Origin: Novispirillum itersonii subsp. itersonii ATCC 12639
Lineage (GTDB): Bacteria; Pseudomonadota; Alphaproteobacteria; Rhodospirillales; Rhodospirillaceae
Assembly (NCBI RefSeq): GCF_000381985.1
Contig: NZ_KB907342.1
Coordinates: forward strand, 186,001 to 250,000
Direction of reading: 5' to 3'
Length of the DNA: 64,000 nt
Numbering within the stretch: the first letter of the stretch is position 1; each line of letters opens with the position of its first letter. Under the pieces are notes generated by a model. That model saw nothing but the letters and a program-made list of their open reading frames with translations. It was not told the DNA's origin and ran no database searches. The position numbers and the translations under genes were made by a program. Below are positions 19,314-28,696 of the stretch, piece after piece.

Positions 19314-20075
19314 TCAGGCGGAGGGGCACAACAGATCATCCAGCGCCTCAATCATCGGCGAGATGACGGCTGCTGCTGCGGCGGCGGCCCGGTCGGGGTC
19401 CCGGTCGGTGATCGCGGTCAGAATGGACAGGTGGGCGTCATAGCTGGGGTCGGGCAGGGCGGTATCCTGCAGCGCGGTGACGATGTAGCGGCGGATGGTC
19501 TCAGCGAACAGGCCGTACAGTTCGCTTAAAGCCGGGTTATGGGCGGCGTCGGTCACGGCAAGGTGAAACCGCAGATCCCGGTCGACAAAATTATCCAGCG
19601 GTATGTCGCACAAGGGGTCGGACGACTGGCCGGAATCACCCCGGGCATCTAGGGTCAGGTGCAGGCGCGACAGATCCGCAGCGGTGCGGCGGCTGGCTGC
19701 CAGACGGGCAGCCTCGACTTCCAGCGCCCGGCGGACCTCCAGATGGGCCCGCAGCCCGGCGCGGTCAATCCGGCGCAGGCATTCCCCGGGGTCGATCCGG
19801 CGGCGGACATAGGTGCCGTCACCCTGCCTGACCTCCAGCATGCCCGCGTGTGACAGAACACGGATAGCCTCGCGGATGGTGCCCCGGCTGACTGCCAGCT
19901 GTTCTGCCAGTCTGCCCTCCGGCGGAATCCGGTCGCCGACCTCCCATGATCCGCTGGTGATCTGATGGCGCAGCGTGGCGATGGTGTCGTCGACGCGGGA
20001 TGTGCGCGCCGGGACGGGGGCAAGCCCGCTGTCATCAGGGGGAGAGGGCAGGGCGGTTGCGGCGGATGTGGGCAT
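19314..20075 (-). CDS. GntR/FadR-family transcriptional regulator (FCD domain)
   Basis: The 253-residue protein has an N-terminal winged helix (about 30-95, with PPEGRLAEQLAVSRGTIREAIRVL, classical GntR) and an all-helical FCD ligand domain (about 105-245), in which D, H and H of the metal site can be seen (DLRFHLAVTDAAHN and DAHLSIL). FCD regulators usually sense small carboxylates and repress a neighbouring catabolic or transport gene; here that would be the MFS gene 43 bases downstream. A 31-bp perfect palindrome lies 31 bases upstream of the start. Confidence 0.9.
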   Translation of the reverse strand: MPTSAATALPSPPDDSGLAPVPARTSRVDDTIATLRHQITSGSWEVGDRIPPEGRLAEQLAVSRGTIREAIRVLSHAGMLEVRQGDGTYVRRRIDPGECLRRIDRAGLRAHLEVRRALEVEAARLAASRRTAADLSRLHLTLDARGDSGQSSDPLCDIPLDNFVDRDLRFHLAVTDAAHNPALSELYGLFAETIRRYIVTALQDTALPDPSYDAHLSILTAITDRDPDRAAAAAAAVISPMIEALDDLLCPSA

Positions 20076-20105
20076 GATGGCAGATCTGGGCAGGGTCTGT
20101 TGCTA

Positions 20106-20136
20106 ATCATCCAAACATCAGATGTTTGGATGATTT
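20106..20136. promoter_or_regulatory. 31-bp perfect palindrome, probable GntR operator
   Basis: Two 15-base arms around a single central base (20121), with inner sequence CCAAACATC/GATGTTTGG. A one-base centre rules out a hairpin loop, so this is a protein-binding site rather than a terminator. Its place directly upstream of the GntR gene points to autoregulation. Confidence 0.82.
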
Positions 20137-20281
20137 TTGCAAGTGAGAAGCGTCACTGACCGGGGGATGAGGCCCGGCCCTTGGTGGAAAAGCAAAAAAT
20201 TCAATTCTCCTCTTGCACCGGGCGCGGTGTCGCAGTAAGGTGCGCTCCCTCAGCAGCCCGCGCCGGTCGCGGGATACGGAT

Positions 20282-20358
20282 GCACCCGTAGCTCAGCTGG
20301 ATAGAGTACTGCCCTCCGAAGGCAGGGGTCACAGGTTCGAATCCTGTCGGGTGCGCCA
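20282..20358 (+). tRNA. tRNA-Arg (anticodon CCG)
   Basis: Full 77-base cloverleaf: acceptor GCACCCG (20282-20288) pairs with CGGGTGC (20348-20354), D-arm GCTCAGCTGGATAGAGT, anticodon stem CTGCC/GGCAG with loop CTCCGAA (anticodon CCG at 20316-20318), T-loop GGTTCGAATCC, and encoded CCA at 20356-20358. It reads CGG, a frequent Arg codon in this GC-rich genome. Confidence 0.97.
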
Positions 20359-20441
20359 TTTTCCGTTCCGCTGATGCTGCCCGTCCGGTGCTGTCGCCCG
20401 GCGGGTTTTTTGTTGTCTGATGCGTGCCGGAGGATGCCCCG

Positions 20442-20678
20442 ATGACCTGTAAGATCTGCGGTGCCCCGGCGGTCGATGCCGAATGCTGCAGCGAGGCATG
20501 CCGCCTGAAGCTTGAGTGCCAGCGGATCGCCTGGGACCGTGCTGCGGGCCGGGTCGGGGTCAATGGCTATTATGACCGCCGTTACCGCGAGCATCTGCGC
20601 ACCAACAATACCCGTGGTGCCAAAACGATGCTGAAGGAATGGAATGCCGCCCGCGCTGCGTTGGGCGAGCGGCCATAA
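20442..20678 (+). CDS. Small Cys-rich (zinc-ribbon-like) protein
   Basis: The 78-residue protein begins with CKIC (C3, C6) and continues with CCSEAC (C15, C16, C20), a likely single zinc site, followed by a basic helical tail ([14 protein letters not shown]). GGAGGA seven bases before ATG 20442 decides the start. It lies just after tRNA-Arg and may be co-transcribed with it. Function unknown. Confidence 0.6.
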   Translation: MTCKICGAPAVDAECCSEACRLKLECQRIAWDRAAGRVGVNGYYDRRYREHLRTNNTRGAKTMLKEWNAARAALGERP

Positions 20679-20696
20679 CGGCGGAACAGGCGGCGG

Positions 20697-21260
20697 TCAG
20701 GCCTTTTCCTCTTCTGCTCCGTCCTGCGGGATCTGATGTTTCAGCAGAACCGGGATCTGGGTCAGGCTGAAGATGACGGTCAGCGGCGTGATACCGAAGA
20801 CCTTGAAGTTGACCCAGACATCGGTGGCGACATTGCGCCAGACGATCTCATTGATCACCGCCAGCACCAGAAAGAACAGGCCCCAGCGCAGGGCAAGGAT
20901 CCGCCAGCCCTCTTCAGTGACCTGAAACGCGGCGTCGAGAGCCATTTTCAGGAAATTCCGCCCGGTGGCCAGACCGCCCAGCAGAATCAGCCCGAACAGG
21001 GTGTTGACGATGGTGGGCTTCAGCTTGATGAACAGGTCGTCCTGCAACCACACGGTCAGGCCGCCGAACACCAGTACAAACACCCCTGAGACCAATGGCA
21101 GGACCGGAATTTTCCGGGCCAGACTCCATGACGCGGCCAGCGCGATCAGGGTGGCTGCCATAAAGACGGCGGTGCCGGTGACGATACCAAAGCGGGAGTT
21201 GGCAACGAAAAACACCAGCAGCGGCCCCATTTCGAGGGCGAATTTAACCCATTGCGGCAT
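20697..21260 (-). CDS. yciB: Inner-membrane-spanning protein YciB (septation protein A family)
   Basis: The 187-residue protein has five or six membrane helices and family motifs ([31 protein letters not shown]). YciB takes part in cell-envelope synthesis and septation. ATG 21260 gives the canonical start ([18 protein letters not shown]); longer in-frame starts run through a terminator hairpin. It stands alone, convergent with the zinc-ribbon gene. Confidence 0.93.
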   Translation of the reverse strand: MPQWVKFALEMGPLLVFFVANSRFGIVTGTAVFMAATLIALAASWSLARKIPVLPLVSGVFVLVFGGLTVWLQDDLFIKLKPTIVNTLFGLILLGGLATGRNFLKMALDAAFQVTEEGWRILALRWGLFFLVLAVINEIVWRNVATDVWVNFKVFGITPLTVIFSLTQIPVLLKHQIPQDGAEEEKA

Positions 21261-21287
21261 GAAAACGGCACTCTCCGGCAGGCCTGG

Positions 21288-21313
21288 AAAAAAGGGCGGC
21301 TGTTCCGCCGCCC
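21288..21313 (-). terminator. Terminator between the split-barrel/GAF genes and yciB
   Basis: Stem GGGCGGC/GCCGCCC (21294-21313) followed on the minus strand by six U residues (A-run 21288-21293). It insulates yciB from transcripts of the upstream minus-strand operon. The 165 bases up to 21478 contain nothing else I recognise. Confidence 0.72.
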
Positions 21314-21478
21314 CTTTCTGTAGCACATCTGGCTGTCGGGATGATGAACAAACCGCCGGGCCTGTCTTCAGAGGAGCCTGTCGACGACGGTCTGGCGGAC
21401 TCCGTTCAGAAAGTCGTTCCGTTCCGTTGGCATCACGGACGGGGCAATCCAGCGCAGACCCTGCAGGCTGCCCGCCGT

Positions 21479-22822
21479 TCAGGGCACCTCTTCCAGATGG
21501 ACCGGGCCACGCAGGACCAGACGCAGGCGGCCGCGTCCGGTTTTTTGCAGGCTCAGGGCGCTGCCCCGGTCGGTCAGGCGCCGTTGCAGCAGGATCAGCC
21601 GGGCCTCAAGGTTGTCGCTGACCTCTGGCAGCCGCAGATCGGGATGCAGCCGCAGTTCGCGGTTGGTGATGTCACAGCGCCCATCCCGCAGATAATCCCG
21701 CAGGATGATGTGCAGAATGGCCCCGGCGGTTCCCTTGATCAGATAGTCGCCGTCGATGAAGACGCTGTCGTCGACCGCATAGTGACGGATCATCACCGGC
21801 GGGCCGCCGCCATGCTGGCAACTCCGGGCCGGATCGGGGTCTGCCGGGGCGGCAGTGGCTTCCAGCAGAGCCATCATCACGCTCAGCTGACTTGCCACGG
21901 TGGCGAGAGCGTCCTCATCATCGTAACTGAAGCGCCATTCTTCGGCGCTTTCCGCGTACAGCACGCCCAGCAGGCGCTGGCCGCACTGTACCGGCACAGC
22001 CATCTGACTGCCGGGCGGGATCCGCCCCGGGAAGGGGATCCCCGACAGGGGGCCTGTCCGGTCCTCGCCCCCGGCAACCCGGGTGTAGCTGTATTCCGCC
22101 GCCACGTTGGTGATACGGATCGGAACCCGTTCCCGGGCGGCGACGCCGACGATCCCGTCCTGCAGGCTGACCTCAAATCCGGCACCGGAGCTGTCAAAGC
22201 CCCGGCTGGCGAGCGCATACAGCCGGTCCTGTGTGATGTCGCTGCCCGGATGGGATCCGGCCATGAACATCATGACATGACGGATACCGAACTGGCGGGT
22301 GATCTCATCCAGTGCCGTCTCCAGCAGGTCTTCCAGATCTGGGCAGCGGCTGAGGCGACCGCAGATCTGCCGGACTGCGGGTAACAGGCTGGGGCGTGGC
22401 CCGTTGCAGGGTAACCGCCCTGTATCGTCGACGGCCTCGATATCCAGCACGCGGTACACGTCAGCCCCCCGCAGCACAAAGACATCCTGCATCCGGGCAT
22501 GGGCGGCAATTCCGGCCAGCCGGGCCCGCATCGCCTCAAACAGCGGGCCGGAAGTCTCGGTGCGCAGATAGCGCAGGGTCAGCCGGAATTCCATGGCGGA
22601 AACCGGATCCATCACCTGTACCATCGCATAGGGATTGGCGAGGATATTGCGGCGGGTTTTGTTGAAAAACTGATAGGTCAGGGCGACATGATCGCTGTCG
22701 GCGTATTGGACCTGTGTCAGCAGCGATACATTGGGCAGACCATCTTCGCCGCAGGTGGCGATGGTGGCGGGGACCCCGCCTTCCAGACAGTCGCGGATCT
22801 GTTCCAGCCGGATGCGGGTCAT
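21479..22822 (-). CDS. Flavin split-barrel + GAF fusion protein
   Basis: The 447-residue protein combines an N-terminal pyridoxamine-5'-phosphate-oxidase-like FMN-binding split barrel (about 1-130: [35 protein letters not shown]) with a GAF sensory domain (about 150-320) and a C-terminal region (about 345-447) that may be a winged-helix output. It is therefore a sensor rather than an oxidase. The start codon overlaps the stop of the preceding gene (ATGA), so the pair is coupled. Ligand and output are unknown. Confidence 0.72.
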   Translation of the reverse strand: MTRIRLEQIRDCLEGGVPATIATCGEDGLPNVSLLTQVQYADSDHVALTYQFFNKTRRNILANPYAMVQVMDPVSAMEFRLTLRYLRTETSGPLFEAMRARLAGIAAHARMQDVFVLRGADVYRVLDIEAVDDTGRLPCNGPRPSLLPAVRQICGRLSRCPDLEDLLETALDEITRQFGIRHVMMFMAGSHPGSDITQDRLYALASRGFDSSGAGFEVSLQDGIVGVAARERVPIRITNVAAEYSYTRVAGGEDRTGPLSGIPFPGRIPPGSQMAVPVQCGQRLLGVLYAESAEEWRFSYDDEDALATVASQLSVMMALLEATAAPADPDPARSCQHGGGPPVMIRHYAVDDSVFIDGDYLIKGTAGAILHIILRDYLRDGRCDITNRELRLHPDLRLPEVSDNLEARLILLQRRLTDRGSALSLQKTGRGRLRLVLRGPVHLEEVP

Positions 22823-23349
22823 GGCGTCGCCGGTCCGGTGTGCCCGTCAATCGCCGCTCCGGCTCCGGGGCCGGGGGTCTGGTCAAACAGGCCGGTGACG
22901 GTGAAGGTGATGCCGGTCAGCGGGTCTTCTGCCGCTTTCCAGAAGGATTCGACCAGCGTCTGATCGTAGCCCAGTTCCCGCAGCTCCAGCACCATGATCC
23001 GGCGCAGGTGTTCTATCTGGTCGCGGTCCTCCGGCAGGCAGGCTGTCAGGGTGGCATCGCGGCCCTTGATCTGAAGGGAGCGGTGGGTAAGGGGCTGTGA
23101 CAGGGCCACCGCGAGGGTCCCGCTGTCGCGTATGGCATCCAGAAGCGGGCGGCATCCGGGGGTGGAGACGCAGACCCGCAGCCGGTCCGCCGTGCGGTCG
23201 GCCACACAGACGGCCAGTCCGCGCGCGGCAACCGGGCGAAACAGAGCAGTCCGGCTGGCCAGCCGGATACTTCCGCAGCTGTTGATGAAGGACAGAATGG
23301 TGTCTGTCAGGAAGTGGGAGTGGGGGCTGGGGGTATGGTCCGACATCAT
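22819..23349 (-). CDS. Pyridoxamine-5'-phosphate-oxidase-like FMN-binding protein
   Basis: The 176-residue protein has the split-barrel pattern (FLTDTILSFINSCGSIRLASRT, GLAVCVADRTADRLRVCV, SGTLAVALSQPLTHRSLQIKG, about residues 10-100) of flavin- or F420-type oxidoreductase relatives. ATG 23349 (or the adjacent ATG 23346) is chosen; upstream codons in frame are poor. First gene of the two-gene unit with the GAF fusion protein, with which it may form a heteromeric sensor. Confidence 0.65.
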   Translation of the reverse strand: MMSDHTPSPHSHFLTDTILSFINSCGSIRLASRTALFRPVAARGLAVCVADRTADRLRVCVSTPGCRPLLDAIRDSGTLAVALSQPLTHRSLQIKGRDATLTACLPEDRDQIEHLRRIMVLELRELGYDQTLVESFWKAAEDPLTGITFTVTGLFDQTPGPGAGAAIDGHTGPATP

Positions 23350-23437
23350 GTCGCCGACCGTCCGCCCTTTCAGACTGTCCGGCAACCTGTTTGTGATGGC
23401 TGGATCAGAATGTCTCTGTTCGGTCAAAACTCTGCTC

Positions 23438-23464
23438 GCCCTTTCCCGGGGGCCGGGAAAGGGC
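23438..23464 (-). terminator. Hairpin after cysA, probable terminator
   Basis: Twelve-bp stem (23438-23449 with 23453-23464) and three-base loop just after the cysA stop. The U-run on the minus strand is weak (AGTTTTG, about seven bases later), so termination may be partial. Confidence 0.5.
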
Positions 23465-23475
23465 AGTGAGACAGG

Positions 23476-24510
23476 TTATGCGGTGGCAGGAAAGACGGCC
23501 ACGCGGTTAGGGGTCAGGCGCAGGGCTGATCCGGCAGCGGGAACCGCCTGTCCGGCATCGCGGCGGATGTCCACCTCGATATCCTGCCCATCCTGCAGGG
23601 TGACATCCAGACGCAGGCTGGACCCCAGAACCGACGCATGGCGCAGGGTGGCGTTGGCGCCGGTGGCGGCATCCTCCAATGTCCAGTCATGAGGGCGGAT
23701 GAAGGCCACTGCCGGACCATCGGGGGCGGTTGCGGGAAGCTGCCAGCCGTTAAGGTGGGCGGTACCCCCCTGGACTGTGGCGGTCAGTCTGGTGGCATTG
23801 CCAAGGAACTGGTAGACAAACGGCGTTGCCGGGTTGTCGTAGATATCCGCCGGGGTGCCGATCTGTTCGATCCGGCCCTGTGACATCACCACCACGTCAT
23901 CGGCCAGTTCCAGCGCTTCTTCCTGATCGTGGGTGACGAAAACACTGGTCAGGCCCATGTCGTCGTGCAGGCGGCGCATCCAGCGGCGCAGGTCCTTACG
24001 CACCTGCGCATCCAGCGCCCCAAAGGGTTCATCCAGCAGCAGCAGGCGCGGTTCCACCGCCAGCGCCCGGGCCAGAGCCACCCGCTGCCGCTGTCCGCCC
24101 GACAGCTGGGTCGGATAACGCCCGGCCAGACCATCCAGATGCACCAGCTTCAGCAGGGTATTAACCCGGTCCGTGATCTCGCTTTTAGATGGGCGGCTGT
24201 CACGGGGCCGCACCTTCAGCCCGAAGGCGACGTTGTCGGCCACCGTCATATGACGGAACAGGGCGTAATGCTGGAAGACAAAGCCGATGCGGCGGTCGCG
24301 GGCGCTGAGATCCGTGGCATCCTGCCCGTCCAGCCGGATGGTGCCGCCATCGGCGTGTTCCAGCCCGGCAATGATGCGCAGCAGTGTCGTCTTACCCGAC
24401 CCGGACGGCCCCAGCAGGGCGACCATCCGCCCGCGCGGGATCGACAGGCTGACATGGTCCAGTGCGGTGAAGGCGCCGAAAGTCTTATGAATCTGCTGCA
24501 GGTCAATCAT
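23476..24510 (-). CDS. cysA: Sulfate/thiosulfate ABC transporter ATPase CysA
   Basis: CysA powers sulfate import through CysT-CysW. The 344 residues contain Walker [10 protein letters not shown] (34-42), signature [15 protein letters not shown], Walker [13 protein letters not shown] and a C-terminal TOBE-like regulatory domain. ATG 24510 gives the canonical MIDLQQI start. It is last in the operon sbp-cysT-cysW-cysA, 19 bases after cysW. As the only CysA-type ATPase in the window it could also serve the second CysT-CysW pair. Confidence 0.96.
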   Translation of the reverse strand: MIDLQQIHKTFGAFTALDHVSLSIPRGRMVALLGPSGSGKTTLLRIIAGLEHADGGTIRLDGQDATDLSARDRRIGFVFQHYALFRHMTVADNVAFGLKVRPRDSRPSKSEITDRVNTLLKLVHLDGLAGRYPTQLSGGQRQRVALARALAVEPRLLLLDEPFGALDAQVRKDLRRWMRRLHDDMGLTSVFVTHDQEEALELADDVVVMSQGRIEQIGTPADIYDNPATPFVYQFLGNATRLTATVQGGTAHLNGWQLPATAPDGPAVAFIRPHDWTLEDAATGANATLRHASVLGSSLRLDVTLQDGQDIEVDIRRDAGQAVPAAGSALRLTPNRVAVFPATA

Positions 24511-24529
24511 GGCCTGTGCCTGTCCTTCC

Positions 24530-25372
24530 TCAATGGCGGCGGGTGGCCGCAAGTTCGTCGCGGTGCCACCACTCGACTGCGGATTTGATTCCGAGGGTGA
24601 CGAGGGCGAGGAGCGCGAGAACCGAAGCCACCGCGAACGCTCCGACGAAATCATATTCATTGTACAATATCTCCACATGCAGCGGCATGGTGTTGGTCAG
24701 TCCCCTGATGTGGCCGGATACCACAGAAACAGCGCCGAATTCGCCCATCGCCCGAGCATTACACAGCAATACACCGTATAACAATGCCCATTTTACATTG
24801 GGTAACGTGACGGACCAGAAAGTCCGCAGGCCGCTGGCCCCGAGAACCAGTGCTGCCTCCTCCTCCTCCCGGCCCTGCTCCTCCATCAGTGGGATCAGTT
24901 CACGGGCGACAAAGGGGAAGGTGACGAAGACGGTGGCCAGTACAATGCCCGGCACGGCGAAAATGATCTTCAGGTCATGCTCAATCAGCCAGGGGCCGAA
25001 GAAGCCGTGGGCACCGAACAGCAGCACATAAATCAGGCCGGAAATAACCGGGGACACGGAGAACGGCAGGTCAATCAGCGACACCAGCAGGCTTTTGCCG
25101 GGAAAGTCGAACTTGGTGATTGCCCAGCTTGCCGCCAGCCCGAACACCAGATTGAGCGGGACCGAGATCGCCGCCACCAGCAGGGTCAGGCGGATGGCGG
25201 CAATGGTATCCTCGCCCTGAAGAGACTGCCAGAACACCGCCGGGCCCTTGGCAAAAGCCTGTTGCAGGACCTGCGCCAGCGGCAGCAGCAGAAACAGCAG
25301 GATGATCGCCACCGTCAGCGCGACCAGCGACAGCCGGGTGGCGGAATGTTCCCGTAGGGATCGTTTGCTCAT
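24530..25372 (-). CDS. cysW: Sulfate ABC transporter permease CysW
   Basis: The 280-residue permease has six membrane helices and the EAA loop ([24 protein letters not shown], about 170-195) that contacts Cys[16 protein letters not shown] is a CysW signature. Its ATG overlaps the cysT stop (ATGA), implying coupled translation and 1:1 synthesis. Confidence 0.96.
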   Translation of the reverse strand: MSKRSLREHSATRLSLVALTVAIILLFLLLPLAQVLQQAFAKGPAVFWQSLQGEDTIAAIRLTLLVAAISVPLNLVFGLAASWAITKFDFPGKSLLVSLIDLPFSVSPVISGLIYVLLFGAHGFFGPWLIEHDLKIIFAVPGIVLATVFVTFPFVARELIPLMEEQGREEEEAALVLGASGLRTFWSVTLPNVKWALLYGVLLCNARAMGEFGAVSVVSGHIRGLTNTMPLHVEILYNEYDFVGAFAVASVLALLALVTLGIKSAVEWWHRDELAATRRH

Positions 25373-26271
25373 CGGGTCCCTCCCTGACGGTCACGGTTCC
25401 ACTTCTGCAGGATGTTGACCACCAGCAGCAGGGCGAAAGACGCCGCCAGCATGATGGTGGCGATGGCCGTGGCCCCGACATAGTCATACTGTTCCAGCCG
25501 GGTGACGATCAGCAGCGGGGCAATTTCTGAAACCCGGGGCAGGTTTCCGGCGATGAAGATTACTGATCCGTATTCCCCGACCGCGCGGGCAAAGGCCAGC
25601 GAGACGCCGGTGGCGAGGGCCGGGGCAATGGTCGGCAGCTGCACCATCCAGAAGGTCTGACGGCGGGAGGCGCCGAGGCAGGCGGCGGCCTCCTCCAGCT
25701 CCACGTCGATGTCTTCCAGCACCGGCTGTACCGTGCGCACCGCAAAGGGCAGGCCGATAAACACCATGGCGACCACCGCCCCCAGCGGGGTGAAGGCGAC
25801 CTTGATGCCCAGTGGGGTCAGCAGGCTGCCCAGCCAGCCGTTGGGGGCATAAAGGGCACTCAGGGCGATCCCGGCCACTGCCGTCGGCAGGGCGAAGGGC
25901 AGATCGATCATCGCATCAATCAGCTTCCGCCCGGGGAAGGGGTAGCGCACCAGCACCCAGGCCACGATCAGGCCAAGAACGCCGTTGATCAGGGCGGCAA
26001 TCAGCGCCCCGCCGAAACTGAGGCGCAGCGCCGCCAGCAGGCGGGTGTCGGTCAGCACTGTGATCCAGCGGTCCAGTGGCAGGCCAGAGGCACGGATCAC
26101 CAGCCCGGCCAGCGGGATCAGGACAATCAGCGACAGCCAGCCAAGGGTGATGCCCATGCTGAGGGTGAAACCGGGGATCACCTGCCGCCGCAGCAGACTG
26201 CGGCGACGCGGTGCGGGGGCCGGGTCATGCCCGGCCCCCTGTACGGTCTGAAGAGGGGGGGACGCTGTCAT
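25369..26271 (-). CDS. cysT: Sulfate ABC transporter permease CysT (CysU)
   Basis: The 300-residue permease pairs with CysW. It has six helices after a cytoplasmic tail of about 30 residues, the EAA loop (ELEEAAACLGASRRQTFWMVQLP) and the CysT signature GEYGSVIFIAGNLP. AGGAGG precedes ATG 26271. It lies 29 bases after sbp. Confidence 0.96.
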   Translation of the reverse strand: MTASPPLQTVQGAGHDPAPAPRRRSLLRRQVIPGFTLSMGITLGWLSLIVLIPLAGLVIRASGLPLDRWITVLTDTRLLAALRLSFGGALIAALINGVLGLIVAWVLVRYPFPGRKLIDAMIDLPFALPTAVAGIALSALYAPNGWLGSLLTPLGIKVAFTPLGAVVAMVFIGLPFAVRTVQPVLEDIDVELEEAAACLGASRRQTFWMVQLPTIAPALATGVSLAFARAVGEYGSVIFIAGNLPRVSEIAPLLIVTRLEQYDYVGATAIATIMLAASFALLLVVNILQKWNRDRQGGTR

Positions 26272-26300
26272 GGCGGACCTCCTGTTCCGGTCCGGGCCGT

Positions 26301-27365
26301 TTACTTCTTCACACTGACACGGTCAAAGATACCGCCATCCGCAAAGTGGGTTTCCTGCGCCTTGCGCCAGCCACCGAAGGCCCCGTCGATGGTCACCAGC
26401 TTCACATCAGGGAAGTTTTTGGCATACTTGGCAGCCACCGCCGGATCACGCGGGCGGTAATGGTTCTGGGCAATGATTTCCTGTGCTTCCGGGGTGTAAA
26501 GGAACTTCAGGTAGGCTTCGGCTGCGGCGCGGGTCCCCTTGCGGTCCACCACCTTGTCAACCACCGCGACCGGCGGCTCTGCCAGAATGGAGATCGACGG
26601 TACGACGATTTCAAAGGCGTCCCCGAATTCCTTCAGCGACAGAATCGCCTCATTCTCCCACGCCAGCAGGACATCACCAATACCGCGCTGGGCGAATGTG
26701 TTTGTTGATCCGCGTGCCCCGGTGTCCAGCACCGGCACGTTGGCGTACAGCTTGCTGAGGTAGTCTTCGGCCTTGGCGGTGTCGTTGCCATTGGCCTGCA
26801 GGGCGTAGGCATAGGCGGCCAGATGGTTCCACCGCGCGCCGCCGGAGGTCTTGGGGTTGGGGGTGATCACCTGCACGCCCGGCTTGATCAGATCCGGCCA
26901 GTCCTTGATCTGGGCCGGGTTGCCCTTGCGGACCAGAAACACAATGGTTGAGGTGTAGGGGGAGCTGTTCTGCGGCAGGCGGGTCTGCCAGTCTTTGGCC
27001 AGCAGGCCGGTGTCGGCAATGGCGTCGATGTCATAGGCCAGTGCCAGCGTCACCACGTCGGCATCCAGACCGTCAATCACCGACCGGGCCTGTTTGCCCG
27101 AGCCGCCATGCGACTGGTTGATCTTCAGATCGGCATCCTTATACGCCGGAATGAAGGCGGTGTTCAGCTTCTGATACAGCTCCCGCGTCGGGTCATAGGA
27201 TACGTTCAACAGCGTCTTCTGCTCGGCGGCACGGGCACTGACCGGACCAGAAAGACCCCCGGCGAGGCAGGCCAGGGCGCCCGCCACCAGCAGCATACGG
27301 CGGGACAGCAGAGACGGGCGGGCCGTCTTGGTCGGCAGGGCAGTCTGTTGTGTGGTGAAGATCAT
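26301..27365 (-). CDS. sbp: Sulfate-binding periplasmic protein (Sbp), copy 1
   Basis: The 354-residue precursor has a twin-positive signal (about 1-47, [23 protein letters not shown]). The family landmarks [49 protein letters not shown] and [13 protein letters not shown] are intact. It delivers sulfate to CysT-CysW-CysA encoded directly downstream. GGAGG precedes ATG 27365, and a putative sulfur-regulon operator lies only 28 bases upstream of the start. Confidence 0.95.
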   Translation of the reverse strand: MIFTTQQTALPTKTARPSLLSRRMLLVAGALACLAGGLSGPVSARAAEQKTLLNVSYDPTRELYQKLNTAFIPAYKDADLKINQSHGGSGKQARSVIDGLDADVVTLALAYDIDAIADTGLLAKDWQTRLPQNSSPYTSTIVFLVRKGNPAQIKDWPDLIKPGVQVITPNPKTSGGARWNHLAAYAYALQANGNDTAKAEDYLSKLYANVPVLDTGARGSTNTFAQRGIGDVLLAWENEAILSLKEFGDAFEIVVPSISILAEPPVAVVDKVVDRKGTRAAAEAYLKFLYTPEAQEIIAQNHYRPRDPAVAAKYAKNFPDVKLVTIDGAFGGWRKAQETHFADGGIFDRVSVKK

Positions 27366-27392
27366 TGTGGGCCTCCCATGGCGGAAATGACC

Positions 27393-27418
27393 ATAAAACT
27401 ATGAATTTGTATTTTTAT
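27393..27418. promoter_or_regulatory. Putative sulfur-regulon operator, sbp1 copy
   Basis: Arms ATAAAACTAT (27393-27402) and GTATTTTTAT (27409-27418), eight of ten positions symmetrical, with six bases between. This is one of five sites in the window with the same 10-6-10 layout. The rest of the A/T-rich gap 27366-27597 also contains an 8-bp inverted repeat, GTGTTTTT/AAAAACAC at 27430-27452, of unknown meaning. Confidence 0.62.
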
Positions 27419-27597
27419 ACCGTCAAGCGGTGTTTTTTAATTTTAAAAACACACTATGTATTTGTTGAATTTTGATATGAGCGCATCTTGATAAAATGTT
27501 TTAAATCAAATGGTTAATTTGTAGCTGCGGGGCTCGGGCTTCGCTGGAAACGGGCGCTGAAGGAAGAGGGACAGGCAAGAGGGAGGGCTTGAAACCC

Positions 27598-27623
27598 AAT
27601 AATCTATCTTGTTATAGTTTTAT
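27598..27623. promoter_or_regulatory. Putative sulfur-regulon operator, cysK copy
   Basis: Arms AATAATCTAT (27598-27607) and ATAGTTTTAT (27614-27623) around six bases; the core CTAT-six-ATAG is perfect. It ends 39 bases before the cysK start. Confidence 0.65.
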
Positions 27624-27662
27624 ATCCAGTGACGGTATCGTCCGGCCCCGGCAGAAGGAAGC

Positions 27663-28667
27663 ATGTCGATGTCCCCCGATTCGGATTTTGCCTGTCATAC
27701 GATTCAGCCCTCTGTACCGGCGACCCGTCCGCGTGGGCGGATCTACGATCATATCATGCAGACGGTCGGTGGCACGCCGCTGGTACGGATCAACCGGATG
27801 AATGCGGCAGGCGGGGCAGACCTGCTCGCTAAACTGGAGTTTTTTAATCCGCTGGCCTCGGTAAAAGACCGGGTGGCACTGGCGATGGTCGAAGCGGCGG
27901 AGGCCTGCGGCGAGCTGATCCCCGGGTATTCAACCCTTGTCGAGCCGACCTCAGGCAACACCGGCATTGCGCTGGCCGGGATTGCTGCGGTGAAAGGATA
28001 CCGGCTGATTTTGACCATGCCGGAAAGCATGTCGGTGGAACGGCGGAAAATGGTGCAGCTGTTCGGGGCGGAAATTGATCTGACTCCGGCGGTCAAGGGC
28101 ATGGGAGGGGCCATTGCCCGGGCGCGGGAGCTGCTGGCGGCGATCCCCGGTGCGGTTTCCCTGCGTCAGTTCCAGAATGCGGCGAATCCGCAGGTTCACC
28201 GGCAGACGACGGCGGAGGAACTCTGGGCCGATACCGGTGGCCGGGTGGATGCTGTGGTTGGCGGTGTCGGGACCGGGGGGACCCTCACCGGGGTCGGGCA
28301 GGCCCTGCGGCGCTATAACCCGGCCCTGCGGGTGATCGCGGTGGAGCCCGATGCCAGCCCGGTGCTGTCCGGCGGTATGCCTGCGCCGCACAAGATTCAG
28401 GGGATCGGGGCCGGATTCGTGCCGCCGCTGCTGGACCGGCGGCTGATTGATGAAATCCTGACCATCACCAATGAAAATGCTTTCCGCACGGCACGTCTGG
28501 CAGCACGGCAGGAAGGGATTCCGGTGGGGATTTCATCCGGGGCGGCGCTGTGTGCGGCGCTGGAAGTGGCGCGGCGGCCGGAGATGCGCGGGAAGACCGT
28601 GGTGGTGATCATCCCGTCCTGCGCGGAGCGGTATCTGTCGACCCCGCTGTTCGACGGTCTCAGCTGA
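27663..28667 (+). CDS. cysK: Cysteine synthase A (O-acetylserine sulfhydrylase)
   Basis: CysK joins sulfide to O-acetylserine to give cysteine, the last step of sulfate assimilation. The 334 residues have the PLP lysine K68 (SVKDR), the substrate loop TSGNTG (96-101), the phosphate-binding GTGGT near 203 and SSGAA near 290. An N-terminal extension of about 25 residues precedes the canonical start. AAGGAAG supports ATG 27663. It converges on the Rrf2 regulator gene 29 bases away. In Bacillus, CysK is the co-repressor partner of the Rrf2 protein CymR, which makes this neighbourhood meaningful. Confidence 0.96.
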   Translation: MSMSPDSDFACHTIQPSVPATRPRGRIYDHIMQTVGGTPLVRINRMNAAGGADLLAKLEFFNPLASVKDRVALAMVEAAEACGELIPGYSTLVEPTSGNTGIALAGIAAVKGYRLILTMPESMSVERRKMVQLFGAEIDLTPAVKGMGGAIARARELLAAIPGAVSLRQFQNAANPQVHRQTTAEELWADTGGRVDAVVGGVGTGGTLTGVGQALRRYNPALRVIAVEPDASPVLSGGMPAPHKIQGIGAGFVPPLLDRRLIDEILTITNENAFRTARLAARQEGIPVGISSGAALCAALEVARRPEMRGKTVVVIIPSCAERYLSTPLFDGLS

Positions 28668-28696
28668 CGGGCTGCGGCAGGCCTGTTATCCGGTCT

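Noticed and set aside
20282-20358. tRNA-Arg as an attachment site of an integrated element
   Set aside because: No integrase gene and no repeat of the tRNA 3' end were found within the window; neighbours are ordinary chromosomal genes.
27366-27662. SAM-type riboswitch upstream of sbp or cysK
   Set aside because: The region is A/T-rich and lacks any SAM-II or SAM-I core; the palindrome explains the visible symmetry better.
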